In this document: positions 52,609-60,791 of the stretch, piece after piece | Layout: each line of letters starts with the position of its first letter | How positions within the stretch are numbered: the first letter of the stretch is position 1 | Origin: Marivita sp041725935 | Lineage (GTDB): Bacteria; Pseudomonadota; Alphaproteobacteria; Rhodobacterales; Rhodobacteraceae | Direction of reading: 5' to 3' | Length of the DNA: 64,000 bases | Assembly (NCBI GenBank): GCA_041725935.1 | Contig: JBGRQD010000017.1 | Coordinates: 1 to 64,000, forward strand | Notes under the pieces: model-generated | Told to the model about the DNA's origin: nothing | What the model saw: only the letters and a program-made list of their open reading frames with translations | Database searches by the model: none | Program-made: the position numbers and the translations under genes

Positions 52609-53658
52609 ATGCCAAACCTGAGACATACCAGCGCCTTGGCCATATCGTTGTTGGCGATTGCGCAAGGTGCCGCTGCATCCAGCGAACTGCGTGAACTTGC
52701 TCTGGATATCTTTTCGCCGCTGCCCTCGACGACTCCCGCCTTGAATGACAATCAGATCACACCCGAGAAAATCGACTTGGGCAAGGCGCTGTTCTTTGAT
52801 CCGCGCATGTCGGCGTCCGGAGTGTTTTCCTGCAACTCTTGCCATAATCTCGCAACGGGTGGTGATGACAACATGTCCGTTTCCATCGGGCATGGCTGGC
52901 AGAAGGGGCCCCGCAACTCTCCGACGGTGCTGAACTCCGTGTTCAACGACGCGCAGTTCTGGGATGGCCGCGCGGCTGACCTGGCCGAACAGGCGAAAGG
53001 TCCGGTGCAAGCCGGTGTGGAAATGGCGAACACGCCGGACAATGTGCTCGCAACGCTGAACTCCATGCCGCAGTACGTAGAGTGGTTTCAGGCGTCCTTT
53101 CCTGAAGAAGCCGATCCTGTCACGTTCGACAATTTCGCCAAGGCGATCGAGGCGTACGAGGCAACGCTGATCACGCCTGCTCCCTTCGATGCGTGGCTCA
53201 ATGGTGACGACAATGCCATGTCCGAAATCGAGGTGGCCGGGCTTGAGCTGTTCATCGATTCTGGATGTGCAAGTTGCCATGGCGGCATCAATCTTGGCGG
53301 CGAAGGCTATTATCCCTTCGGTCTTGTCGAGAAACCCGGAGCAGACATCCTGCCCGTGGGCGACAAGGGGCGCTTTGCAGTGACCGAGACCGCCGATGAC
53401 GAATATGTCTTCCGCGCGGCACCGCTTCGCAACATCGCTGTGACCGCGCCCTATTTTCATTCCGGTGCGGTCTGGGATCTGGAGACTGCGGTGGCCATCA
53501 TGGCTGAATCCCAATTGGGTGCAGATCTTGATGATCCCGACATTGATGCCATCACCGCGTTTCTCGGAGCGCTGACCGGGGAGATGCCCGAAGTGGTCTA
53601 TCCGATCCTGCCTGCCGAGACAGCCGCAACTCCACGTCCCACAGGCGAAGTCAGATAA
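52609..53658 (+). CDS. Di-haem cytochrome c peroxidase family protein
   Basis: A 349-aa periplasmic protein with a signal peptide (about 1-23), two c-type haem sites (CNSCH at 75-79 and CASCH at 220-224) and the HGWQKGPRNSPTVLNSVFN and APYFHSGA segments. The family reduces hydrogen peroxide to water with electrons from small cytochromes. The ATG at 52609 has AAAGGAA upstream. Monocistronic. Confidence 0.93.
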   Translation: MPNLRHTSALAISLLAIAQGAAASSELRELALDIFSPLPSTTPALNDNQITPEKIDLGKALFFDPRMSASGVFSCNSCHNLATGGDDNMSVSIGHGWQKGPRNSPTVLNSVFNDAQFWDGRAADLAEQAKGPVQAGVEMANTPDNVLATLNSMPQYVEWFQASFPEEADPVTFDNFAKAIEAYEATLITPAPFDAWLNGDDNAMSEIEVAGLELFIDSGCASCHGGINLGGEGYYPFGLVEKPGADILPVGDKGRFAVTETADDEYVFRAAPLRNIAVTAPYFHSGAVWDLETAVAIMAESQLGADLDDPDIDAITAFLGALTGEMPEVVYPILPAETAATPRPTGEVR

Positions 53659-53683
53659 TTCCTGACGCAGGTTTGAAGATTGT

Positions 53684-53709
53684 GGTCGGGCAAACAAGCC
53701 CGACCTTTT
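53684..53709. terminator. Terminator between peroxidase and trxB genes
   Basis: GGTCGGGC (53684-53691) and GCCCGACC (53698-53705) flank AAACAA and run into TTTT. It ends the peroxidase transcript and may also serve the convergent trxB gene. Confidence 0.85.
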
Positions 53710-53712
53710 GCG

Positions 53713-54717
53713 TTATTCCGCAGCCGAAACCTTGGCACCGTATCCCAGCGGTTCGGACACCTCCTTGCCTGCGTCATCGCCGACTTCCGCAAGGAACCGC
53801 TCTGCCTCGAGTGCTGCCATGCAGCCCATGCCCGCAGACGTGACCGCCTGACGATACTTGTGGTCGGTCAGATCGCCGGCCGCAAAGACGCCGGGAATAG
53901 ATGTCTCGGTGCTGTCGGGTTTGGTTACGACATAGCCACCCATGTGGGTTTCGAGCACATCCTTGACCAATTCGTTCGCCGGCGCGTGACCGATGGCGAT
54001 GAACACGCCCTTGCAGGGGATCTCCGTGATCTCGCCGGTATCGACATGCTTGACGCGCACGCCTTCGACTCCCTTGGGCATGTCCGTCCCGAACACTTCA
54101 TCCAACTGGTGATGCCAAAGCGTTTCGATCTTTGGGTTCTTGAACAGACGGTCCTGAAGGATCTTCTCGGCCCGCAATTCGTCTCGACGGTGGATCAGCG
54201 TCACCTTGGACGCAAAATTCGTCAGGAACAGCGCCTCTTCAACGGCCGTGTTGCCGCCACCGATCACCACGATCTCCTGACCGCGATAGAAAAACCCGTC
54301 GCAGGTCGCGCAGGCCGACACGCCAAAGCCCTTGAACGCGTCTTCAGACGGCAGGCCCAGCCACTTGGCGCGTGCGCCCGTCGCAAGGATCAGCGCATCG
54401 GCCGTATAAACCGTGCCGCTGTCGGACTGCGCGGTGAAGGGGCGCTTGGACAGGTCGAGAGAGGTGATGAGGTCGCCGATGATCTCTGTGCCCATGGCGC
54501 GTGCATGAGCCTCCATGCGCACCATCAGGTCCGGTCCCTGCACCTCGGTGTCGCCGGGCCAGTTCTCGACTTCGGTTGTGGTGGTCAACTGGCCGCCCGG
54601 TTCCATGCCCTGCACAAGGATCGGGTCCAGCATGGCGCGGCTTGCATAGACGCCGGCGGTATATCCCGCTGGGCCGGAGCCGATGATCAGAACCTTCGTA
54701 TGGCGTGTGTCGGACAT
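53713..54717 (-). CDS. trxB: Thioredoxin reductase
   Basis: A 334-aa FAD/NADPH enzyme that reduces thioredoxin. FAD-binding GSGPAGYTAG, redox-active C136-A-T-C139 (SACATCDGFFY), NADPH-binding GGGNTAVEEA and the closing GVFAAGDLTDHKYRQAVTSAGMG are all present. It is divergent from an Lrp-family regulator, which may control it. Confidence 0.96.
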   Translation of the reverse strand: MSDTRHTKVLIIGSGPAGYTAGVYASRAMLDPILVQGMEPGGQLTTTTEVENWPGDTEVQGPDLMVRMEAHARAMGTEIIGDLITSLDLSKRPFTAQSDSGTVYTADALILATGARAKWLGLPSEDAFKGFGVSACATCDGFFYRGQEIVVIGGGNTAVEEALFLTNFASKVTLIHRRDELRAEKILQDRLFKNPKIETLWHHQLDEVFGTDMPKGVEGVRVKHVDTGEITEIPCKGVFIAIGHAPANELVKDVLETHMGGYVVTKPDSTETSIPGVFAAGDLTDHKYRQAVTSAGMGCMAALEAERFLAEVGDDAGKEVSEPLGYGAKVSAAE

Positions 54718-54848
54718 GGGGGCAGCCTCGCATCAATGCAGTGGGTGACTCTTCTTCGTGCTGGATATAAGCGTCCGGGGCACAGTTCGCAAATCAATGC
54801 AGGGTGACGGCCCATCAGATTGGACTGCACATCAATTGTTTAAGATTG

Positions 54849-54896
54849 TTGCGCGTGGTTGAAACAATATTGCGCACCACTTGCGGGTGCTATAAT
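54849..54896 (+). promoter_or_regulatory. Promoter and repeats upstream of the Lrp-family gene
   Basis: A perfect -10 TATAAT is at 54891-54896, with TTGCGC at 54870 as a poor -35 (15-bp spacing). TTGCGCGTGGTTG (54849-54861) and TTGCGCACCACTTG (54870-54883) are near repeats about two helical turns apart; GTGGT and ACCAC within them are also inverted. This arrangement fits a binding site for the Lrp protein itself. Confidence 0.45.
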
Positions 54897-54924
54897 AATA
54901 CCGAAAAAAGCAGGGGTGCTTAGA

Positions 54925-55428
54925 ATGCCGTCACATCGGTTGGATCCAATAGATCGCAAGATATTGGCCGAACTGCAGGCAGATGGTCGGATGACCAATG
55001 TGGAACTCGCGCGCCGGGTCGGAATTTCCGCACCACCCTGTCTGCGCCGCGTCCGCACTCTCGAGGAACAGGGCTTTATCCGCGGCTACCATGCCGAGGT
55101 CGATCCCCGCGAACTTGGCTTCGAAGTGCAGGTCTTCGCGATGGTCGGTCTGCAAAGCCAGGCCGAAGCCGATCTGCGCGCCTTCGAGGATCGCTGCCGC
55201 AGCTGGCCGCTGGTGCGCGAATGCCACATGCTCAACGGTGAGGTCGATTTCATCCTGAAATGCGTGGCACCCGATCTGAGCAGTTTCCAGAGTTTTCTGA
55301 CCGGTGATCTGCTGACCTCGCCCAATGTGGGCAGCGTCAAGACCTCGCTTGTGATCCGTGGGGCCAAGGACGAACCCGGCGTGCCCTTCGATGTTCTCGA
55401 AGCGCGGTTGGACGACAAGGCCAGATAA
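54925..55428 (+). CDS. Lrp/AsnC family transcriptional regulator
   Basis: A 167-aa regulator with an N-terminal helix-turn-helix (LDPIDRKILAELQADGRMTNVELARRVGISAPPCLRRVRTLEEQGFI) and a RAM ligand-binding domain (about 75-150). The ATG at 54925 begins the family-typical MPSHRLDPIDRKIL. It is divergent from trxB, a conserved neighbour in Rhodobacteraceae. Confidence 0.92.
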   Translation: MPSHRLDPIDRKILAELQADGRMTNVELARRVGISAPPCLRRVRTLEEQGFIRGYHAEVDPRELGFEVQVFAMVGLQSQAEADLRAFEDRCRSWPLVRECHMLNGEVDFILKCVAPDLSSFQSFLTGDLLTSPNVGSVKTSLVIRGAKDEPGVPFDVLEARLDDKAR

Positions 55429-55442
55429 GCCGCGCCGCTGAC

Positions 55443-56222
55443 CTAAGCGACGCGCAGGGTTTCGATGACAGTCCGCGTTGTGCGCGGGAACGCCAGATCG
55501 CCAAACGCTTCCAGATCCTCGAGATGCGGAAACATCGACTGCAACATCGCGCGCACCGATGTGCCGATTTCCGACGCTGAAATGCGGCCCGGATGATAGC
55601 TTTCCAATTCGTGACCATTGGCGCGAAGGATGCCATGGCGGCGCAGCGCGACATGATAGAGCTGCACCGGACCGGGCGGGGTGATCTTCAACACCCGGTC
55701 ACCATCTACATAATCGCTGGCCGGGGCCAGAACCGCGTCGCAGTTCAACAGATCGGTAAAGTGATCCTGACGGATCACCATGCGGGCGGAAGGACCAAGC
55801 AGAAGATCGCTCTGGTCCATGCCAACCCCCGGCAAACGGAGCAAATGTGTAAGAGAGGTCGTGTCGCCGCCGAAATCAGGCAGGTAGGGCGTGCTGCCGA
55901 TCCACATCACCGGCTGTGGGCCGCGATGGGTTTCGACTAGATCTCCGGGGATCAGGTCTTCCACGGCAATCGGACCCATCACTGTGGAAATGAGCGTGCC
56001 GCGCGCAAAGGCCGACGCACAGGCCTCGAACGTCGAAGAGGCGGGAACGGTGAAGCTGGAGTCGGACACGGTCCGGTCCGGAAGGAGTGCGGCAGCCTCG
56101 ATGGTGCGAGTGAGAGGAACGTCGCGTCGAGGCTGCCCGTCGAACGTGGCAACTCTGTCGGTGGAGATGGCATAGGCATTGAAGTCGGTCGTCGCTACGC
56201 GATCGGTCGAGGTCTGAGCCAT
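55443..56222 (-). CDS. Hint-domain protein
   Basis: A 259-aa protein whose residues about 68-205 form a Hint (hedgehog/intein-type) domain: CASAFARGTLISTVMGPIAVEDLIPGDLVETHRGPQPVMWIG, then LLGPSARMVIRQDHF and RRHGILRANGHELESY. Many Rhodobacteraceae encode such short Hint proteins, sometimes linked to RTX-like exported proteins. No signal peptide is visible. Self-processing is possible but unproven. Confidence 0.8.
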   Translation of the reverse strand: MAQTSTDRVATTDFNAYAISTDRVATFDGQPRRDVPLTRTIEAAALLPDRTVSDSSFTVPASSTFEACASAFARGTLISTVMGPIAVEDLIPGDLVETHRGPQPVMWIGSTPYLPDFGGDTTSLTHLLRLPGVGMDQSDLLLGPSARMVIRQDHFTDLLNCDAVLAPASDYVDGDRVLKITPPGPVQLYHVALRRHGILRANGHELESYHPGRISASEIGTSVRAMLQSMFPHLEDLEAFGDLAFPRTTRTVIETLRVA

Positions 56223-56327
56223 GTGATACCTTTTACTTCAGGTCACATCCGCGTTGGCCCCCACCAACAACACCAGAAGGACGGTGCAATTTCGTAACGG
56301 GAAAGATGGCTCAGTCAGGATTGATTC

Positions 56328-56372
56328 GTCAAAAAACAACGAGAATTGGCCGCGAAATCGCGGCCAATTCTC
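56328..56372 (-). terminator. Strong terminator of the 50-aa gene
   Basis: GAGAATTGGCCGCGA (56341-56355) and its exact complement at 56358-56372 form a 15-bp stem with a 2-nt spacer. On the minus strand it is followed by GTTGTTTTTT. This is among the strongest intrinsic terminators in the window. Confidence 0.9.
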
Positions 56373-56411
56373 TGACAACTGGGGGATTGTCGTGGTGTCT
56401 TGAACAGCATC

Positions 56412-56434
56412 GCCACAATTGGGGGGATTGTGGC
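56412..56434 (-). repeat. Stem-loop in the 3' region of the 50-aa gene
   Basis: GCCACAAT (56412-56419) and ATTGTGGC (56427-56434) are perfectly complementary around a run of G (C on the transcript). It lies between the stop codon of the small gene and its terminator. A related GGGGGATTGT repeat occurs about 45 bp away, near 56382. Confidence 0.6.
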
Positions 56435-56460
56435 AGTCGGGCTGTCGTCCGATGTCGTGA

Positions 56461-56613
56461 TCAGGCGTGCTTGCGCGCCGGTTGATTGGCTGCTTCGGCC
56501 TTGATCCGGTCGAACATCGCCTTGCGGGCGGCACCACGCTGGAAGGGCAGGACCGGCAGATCCTCTTTCGAGGTTGCGACGACAGAGGCGATGAATTTCG
56601 AGGTACGCGACAT
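56461..56613 (-). CDS. 50-aa conserved-looking small basic protein
   Basis: An ATG at 56613 with GGAG 8 nt upstream opens a 50-codon frame beginning MSRTSKFIASVVATSKED and containing LPFQRGAARKAMFDRIK, ending KHA. It is basic and has no signal or membrane segment. The strong ribosome-binding site and dedicated terminator argue that it is a real, possibly abundant gene. I recall similar short R/K-rich proteins (FIxSVVxT...RGxRR) in roseobacters but cannot assign a function. Confidence 0.7.
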   Translation of the reverse strand: MSRTSKFIASVVATSKEDLPVLPFQRGAARKAMFDRIKAEAANQPARKHA

Positions 56614-56750
56614 TGGACTGCTCCGGTGGTGTTCCGTTGTTTCTTGATCCTAAATAACCCGCGCAATTGGGCGCGTTTGTGACCAAACGTGGACAATCCC
56701 GGTGTATTCCTGTGATTGATTGGGGCACCGCGCCAATGGCGCAGCGGATG

Positions 56751-57506
56751 CTAGAGCCGGATGACGGAGATCAGGCGCCCGTAATCGGCCTCTCGGGCAT
56801 GGGTCGCGCGGCGATAGGAATAAAAGCGATCTGCGTCGGAATAGGTGCAATGCCGTGTCCATTCCGCGTTCACACCTGCGCTGCGCAGCTTGAACAGACC
56901 GAAACCCGGCAGGTCGAAATGAAACTTGTCGTCCGCACCGTTGACGAAGAACCGCGCGTATTGCGCATCTTCCGCCAGGAACGTGTCAAGGAACTCCGGC
57001 CCGACCTCGTAGGCGCGCTGGCTGATGCTGGGTCCGATCACTGCGGTGATTGTTTCGCGTGTCGCACCAAGCGCGACCATCGCCTCCACCGTCGCCTCGA
57101 GAACCCCGTCCAGCGCCCCGCGCCAACCGGCATGGGCCGCCCCGATCACTCCGGCCTCAGGGTCGGCGAACAGGACCGGCTGGCAATCCGCCGTCAGCAC
57201 CCCAAGCGCCACTCCCGGCGTTCGGGTCACCATCGCATCGGCCTGCGGTTTCGGCGCATCAAGAGGGCCGTCGATCTGTTCGACCTTGGCCGAGTGAACC
57301 TGATGCACACTCACCAGCTGGTCTGCGGCGACTTGCATCGCATCGGCGACACGGCTGCGGTTGATGGCCACGATCTCGGACTGGTCGGATGACCCCGCGC
57401 CACAGTTCAGCCCTGCAAACACGCCGGACGACGCTCCCCCGCGGCGGGTGAAGAACCCGTGGCGCAAGGGGCCGAGGCTGTCTGACGTAATGATTTCCAG
57501 CGTCAT
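56751..57506 (-). CDS. pgeF: Laccase-domain purine nucleoside phosphorylase/peptidoglycan editing factor
   Basis: A 251-aa DUF152/YfiH protein. Diagnostic segments are HGFFTRRGGASSG, SVHQVHSAKV, LTADCQPVLF (with the metal-site cysteine) and GAAHAGWRG. The family has been reported to edit peptidoglycan stems and to phosphorylyse purine nucleosides. It overlaps the MidA-like gene by 4 bp and belongs to the lgt operon, which suits a cell-envelope role. Confidence 0.92.
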   Translation of the reverse strand: MTLEIITSDSLGPLRHGFFTRRGGASSGVFAGLNCGAGSSDQSEIVAINRSRVADAMQVAADQLVSVHQVHSAKVEQIDGPLDAPKPQADAMVTRTPGVALGVLTADCQPVLFADPEAGVIGAAHAGWRGALDGVLEATVEAMVALGATRETITAVIGPSISQRAYEVGPEFLDTFLAEDAQYARFFVNGADDKFHFDLPGFGLFKLRSAGVNAEWTRHCTYSDADRFYSYRRATHAREADYGRLISVIRL

Positions 57507-58579
57507 GGGTCCAGTCCAGGCGGCGGCGACTCGGTGGCGGGGTAGAGCCCCAGCACTTTGAACAAGGAACCCATTTCGTCCGGGTGGGTCAACCGCCGAT
57601 GTGCAGCGACATGCGCGGCAAGCGTGTCACCCGTCAAACCCTTGGCAAGGCTCTGGGCGCGCGGCGTGATCCCCAGCCGCTCGAGGAAGGTGCCCTGATC
57701 GGTCAGCTGGCTTGCGGCACATCCGGCGATCAGCGCGGCGCGGGCCAGTGCTTCGAAATCCACATGCGCGGTCAGATCGGCGCGCCCCGGTTCGGCAAAC
57801 GGGTCAGTCGGGCGATGGGCCCGCACTGCCTGGAACGTGTCACCTGCGGAATGCCAGCCGCCATAATCCACGATCAGCGCCATCCCGCCGTGATCCGCGA
57901 TCCGGCGGGCGACGGCATCGACCACCGCACTTCCCTGAGCACAGGTCTCGACCAGCGCACCCGGCTCGGTATCCTCCAGACGGCTGTTCAGCGCCTCGAT
58001 GGGGGCGGCATCGCTCAGCCCACGTTGTAGAGTACCGTCCGACGACAGCCCCACCATGACCTCGCGCCAGCCCTTGGCGTCCCGCTGGAACTGGCGGATC
58101 GGCAGCGCGTCGAAAAATTCGTTGGCGATCACGTAGACGGGCAGGTCCTCGGGCAAGGTTTCTGCCGTGTCGTGCCATTTGGGCCGATGCGCGGGCAGCG
58201 CAGCAGCCTGCAGGTCGCGCATCCGCTCGGAGGCTTCGACGAGGTGCAACTCTGCTGCCGCATGAAAGCCCGGCACCTGCAAAGTCGCGCGCATCACATC
58301 CGCGATCAACGTGCCGCGACCCGGTCCAAGCTCGACCAGCGCAAAGCGGGCGGGCGCGCCCTGATCCAACCAGGTCTGCGCAAGGCATAGCCCGACCAGT
58401 TCCCCGAACATCTGGCTGATCTCGGGCGCGGTCGTAAAATCCCCGTCCACCCCCAGCGCATCCTGCGTCGTGTAATACCCATGCTCCGGGTGCAGCAGGC
58501 AGGCCGCCATATACTGCGCGAGGCTCACGGGCCCCGTCATCCTTATCTGTTTGCGAAGAAGTTCGGCGAGGGCAGTCAT
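57503..58579 (-). CDS. MidA/NDUFAF7-like SAM methyltransferase
   Basis: A 358-aa methyltransferase. The N terminus GPVSLAQYMAACLLHPEHGYYTTQDALGVDGDFTTAPEISQMFGELVG is the NDUFAF7 hallmark, followed by ELGPGRGTLIADVMRA (SAM site) and EFFDALPIRQF. In mitochondria the orthologue methylates an arginine of a complex I subunit; the same role in bacteria is inference. The ATG at 58579 overlaps lgt by 4 bp; a much longer frame upstream is a shadow of lgt. Confidence 0.9.
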   Translation of the reverse strand: MTALAELLRKQIRMTGPVSLAQYMAACLLHPEHGYYTTQDALGVDGDFTTAPEISQMFGELVGLCLAQTWLDQGAPARFALVELGPGRGTLIADVMRATLQVPGFHAAAELHLVEASERMRDLQAAALPAHRPKWHDTAETLPEDLPVYVIANEFFDALPIRQFQRDAKGWREVMVGLSSDGTLQRGLSDAAPIEALNSRLEDTEPGALVETCAQGSAVVDAVARRIADHGGMALIVDYGGWHSAGDTFQAVRAHRPTDPFAEPGRADLTAHVDFEALARAALIAGCAASQLTDQGTFLERLGITPRAQSLAKGLTGDTLAAHVAAHRRLTHPDEMGSLFKVLGLYPATESPPPGLDP

Positions 58580-59460
58580 GCGCGTCTTGCTGTCATCCAC
58601 AGGTACAGCCCTATGACGATCATCGGGACCGACAGGATCTGCCCCATGGTCAGCCCGTATCCGCCGATATGCCAGGCCAGCCCCAGCGGATTGCCTTCGG
58701 AAATAAACTGCGCATCGGGCTGGCGTACAAACTCCACCAGGAACCGCGCAGCACCATACCCACCGATGAACAGACCGGTGATCTGCCCCGGTGCCTTGAG
58801 CGCACCGCGCCGGAAGGCCAGCCACAGAAGCGCAGCGCCAAGCAGCAGCCCTTCGAGCAGCGCCTCGTACAGCTGCGAGGGATGCCGCGCGCAGATCTCG
58901 CCAAGCGCCTGCCCGCAGGCCTGTGCCGCCTGACCCGGAAACTGCACACCCCAGGGCAGGTCGGTCGGACGACCCCAAAGCTCGGCATTGATGAAATTCG
59001 ACACCCGCCCCAGCAACAATCCCGGCGGTGTGGCCAGCGCCATCATGTCCGCGGTTGGCCGCAACGGAAGACCTTCGCGGTGGCAATAGATCAGGGAGGC
59101 AACAATCACCCCGATCAGGCCGCCGTGAAACGCCATCCCACCTTGCCAGATTGCCAGAATTTGTGTGGGATTGGCGAGGTAGTAGCCCGGCTGGTAAAAC
59201 AGGACGAACCCGATCCGACCGCCCAAAATGACCCCGAGGATTACCCAGGTCAGGAGCTCTTCCACCTGTTCGGGCCGCATCGGTGGTGTGGTCTGGGCCC
59301 ATAGCGCAGGCCGTTTCACCGCGGCTACGGCAATCCGCCAGCCGATCAGGATGCCCGCGATATAGGCGAGCGCGTACCAGCGCAGCGCGAATTCCATCCC
59401 GAACACGGAGATCGAAAACAGCTCTGGCGAGACATTCGGAAAGGGCAAACCGGGCGACAT
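58576..59460 (-). CDS. lgt: Prolipoprotein diacylglyceryl transferase
   Basis: Lgt attaches diacylglycerol to the cysteine of prolipoproteins. The 294-aa, seven-helix protein contains the family signatures GGRIGFVLFY, GGMAFHGGLIG, GRVSNFINAELWGRPTDLPWG and HPSQLYEA. It starts the lgt-midA-pgeF operon, divergent from ubiK. Confidence 0.96.
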   Translation of the reverse strand: MSPGLPFPNVSPELFSISVFGMEFALRWYALAYIAGILIGWRIAVAAVKRPALWAQTTPPMRPEQVEELLTWVILGVILGGRIGFVLFYQPGYYLANPTQILAIWQGGMAFHGGLIGVIVASLIYCHREGLPLRPTADMMALATPPGLLLGRVSNFINAELWGRPTDLPWGVQFPGQAAQACGQALGEICARHPSQLYEALLEGLLLGAALLWLAFRRGALKAPGQITGLFIGGYGAARFLVEFVRQPDAQFISEGNPLGLAWHIGGYGLTMGQILSVPMIVIGLYLWMTARRA

Positions 59461-59553
59461 GCGCGCAGATGTTCATCGCTCTGAGGCGAAGTCAACCTTG
59501 TGCCGCGCAGGTCTGCGGCCCATATAGACAACAAGCAAACGCCGGAGGCAGAC

Positions 59554-59799
59554 ATGCAGACCCGTAACAAGGTATTTGAAGACATCTCGCAACTCATGAC
59601 CAACGCCATGGGCGTTGCGCAGGGCGCGAGGGAAGAAGCTGAGACCGCGATGAAATCGCTGATGGATCGCTGGCTGGCGGACCGTGATTTCGTCACGCGC
59701 GAGGAATTCGACGCGGTACGCGCCATGGCGATGAAAGCCCGCGAAGAAAACGAAACGCTCAAGGCCCGCCTTGACGCGCTGGAAGCCACTCAGAAGTAA
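59554..59799 (+). CDS. ubiK: Ubiquinone biosynthesis accessory factor UbiK (YqiC/BMFP)
   Basis: An 81-aa, mostly coiled-coil protein beginning MQTRNKVFEDISQLMTNAMGVAQGAREEAE and ending in a second helix EFDAVRAMAMKAREENETLKARLDALE, as in the BMFP family. UbiK assists the UbiJ-centred ubiquinone complex in E. coli. The ATG at 59554 has GGAGG upstream. Confidence 0.85.
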   Translation: MQTRNKVFEDISQLMTNAMGVAQGAREEAETAMKSLMDRWLADRDFVTREEFDAVRAMAMKAREENETLKARLDALEATQK

Positions 59800-59807
59800 C
59801 ACCCTGT

Positions 59808-59844
59808 GTCAGGGCCGACGCCATCGCTCTGGCCCTGACCTTTT
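59808..59844 (+). terminator. ubiK: ubiK terminator
   Basis: GTCAGGGCC (59808-59816) and GGCCCTGAC (59831-59839) form a perfect 9-bp stem with a 14-nt loop followed by CTTTT, just after the ubiK stop. Confidence 0.85.
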
Positions 59845-60256
59845 CGGCAGACATCCCGCGAAACTGCCGCTCTCCCGATCATGTTTGGATCAAAGCCACA
59901 GGCGCGACACGCTGCCTGTGGCTGTGCTGCATAAAAAATGAACATGGGACCTGGGGCAACACTGTGTCCAATAGGCCGCGCCATTGACGCCTTCAGGTCC
60001 CTGTTGCGCGTCGCAGCAGCCTCAGCGCGACTTTCCAGTGGATTTATCCACAAATTGTGGCACTATTCGCGTCCAACACATCTGGTAGACTTCTCCACAA
60101 CTTATTGAGGCTGTCACGGAAAATTCGCTTTACGCGAAGGCCTCGTGCATGCAGCATATGTTGTAGGGGGACGGTGACACAACGCAGCCCCTAGAGCAGG
60201 CATCGAAAGGTTGGGGAATACCCGCCTTTCCGCACAGGCAATCAGGAGGCGGCATT
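59845..60256. other. Long intergenic region with a second hairpin and DnaA-box-like sites
   Basis: No credible protein gene is present. A perfect 10-bp stem (59894-59903 with 59914-59923) is followed by ATAAAAAATG. TTATCCACA (60044-60052) is an exact strong DnaA box, and TTCTCCACA (60091-60099) differs from it by one base, in the same orientation 47 bp away. Near 60130-60200 several short stems are possible. The last bases carry AGGAGG for the next gene. A small RNA or a DnaA-controlled promoter could lie here, but I cannot show either. Confidence 0.45.
60044..60099 (+). promoter_or_regulatory. Paired DnaA-box-like sequences
   Basis: An exact TTATCCACA at 60044-60052 and a one-mismatch copy TTCTCCACA at 60091-60099 lie in the same orientation. 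The spacing (47 bp) is about four and a half helical turns. They may control the downstream YbjN-like gene or titrate DnaA. Confidence 0.35.
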
Positions 60257-60757
60257 ATGGCCCTGTCCGAGCAGTATCTTGAAGACGACATCCACCCGAT
60301 TGATATCGTCGAGACCATCGCAAACCACCATGACTGGGATTTCGACCGTATCGCGGATGACCAGATCGCAATGGCGGTCGAAGGCCAGTGGCGCACCTAT
60401 TCGATCACTCTGGCTTGGTCCCCGTATGATGAAACCCTGCGTCTGATCTGCACCTTCGACATGGAACCGCCTGCGGATCGTATCCCGGCGCTGCATGAAA
60501 TCCTGAACTCGGTCAACGACCAGTGCTGGGCCGGGGCCTTCACCTACTGGGCCGATGCCAAGCTGATGGTCTACCGCTACGGGCTTGTTCTGGCCGGGGG
60601 CAACGTCGCCAGCGCCGAACAGATCGACACGATGATCAGCTGTGCCGTGATGAGCGCCGAACGCTATTACCCGGCGTTTCAACTGGTTGTCTGGGGCAAC
60701 CGCGAGGCCAAGGACGCTCTCGAGGTCGCCATTGCAGAGGCTTACGGCCGCGCGTAA
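60257..60757 (+). CDS. YbjN domain-containing protein
   Basis: A 166-aa acidic cytosolic protein with the YbjN fold pattern: IDIVETIANHHDWDFDRIADDQIAMAVEGQWRTYSITLAWSPYDETLRLICTFDMEPP and a late segment MISCAVMSAERYYPAFQLVVWG. YbjN proteins are linked to stress and motility regulation in enterics; here the role is unknown. It has AGGAGG upstream and is followed by proC after 34 bp. Confidence 0.82.
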   Translation: MALSEQYLEDDIHPIDIVETIANHHDWDFDRIADDQIAMAVEGQWRTYSITLAWSPYDETLRLICTFDMEPPADRIPALHEILNSVNDQCWAGAFTYWADAKLMVYRYGLVLAGGNVASAEQIDTMISCAVMSAERYYPAFQLVVWGNREAKDALEVAIAEAYGRA

Positions 60758-60791
60758 CACTGGCCCCTGACGCAAAACGTTGGGGGACATC

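Noticed and set aside
58580..59476. N-terminal extension of the MidA-like gene
   Set aside because: This stretch is an out-of-frame reading of lgt; homology begins at the ATG at 58579.
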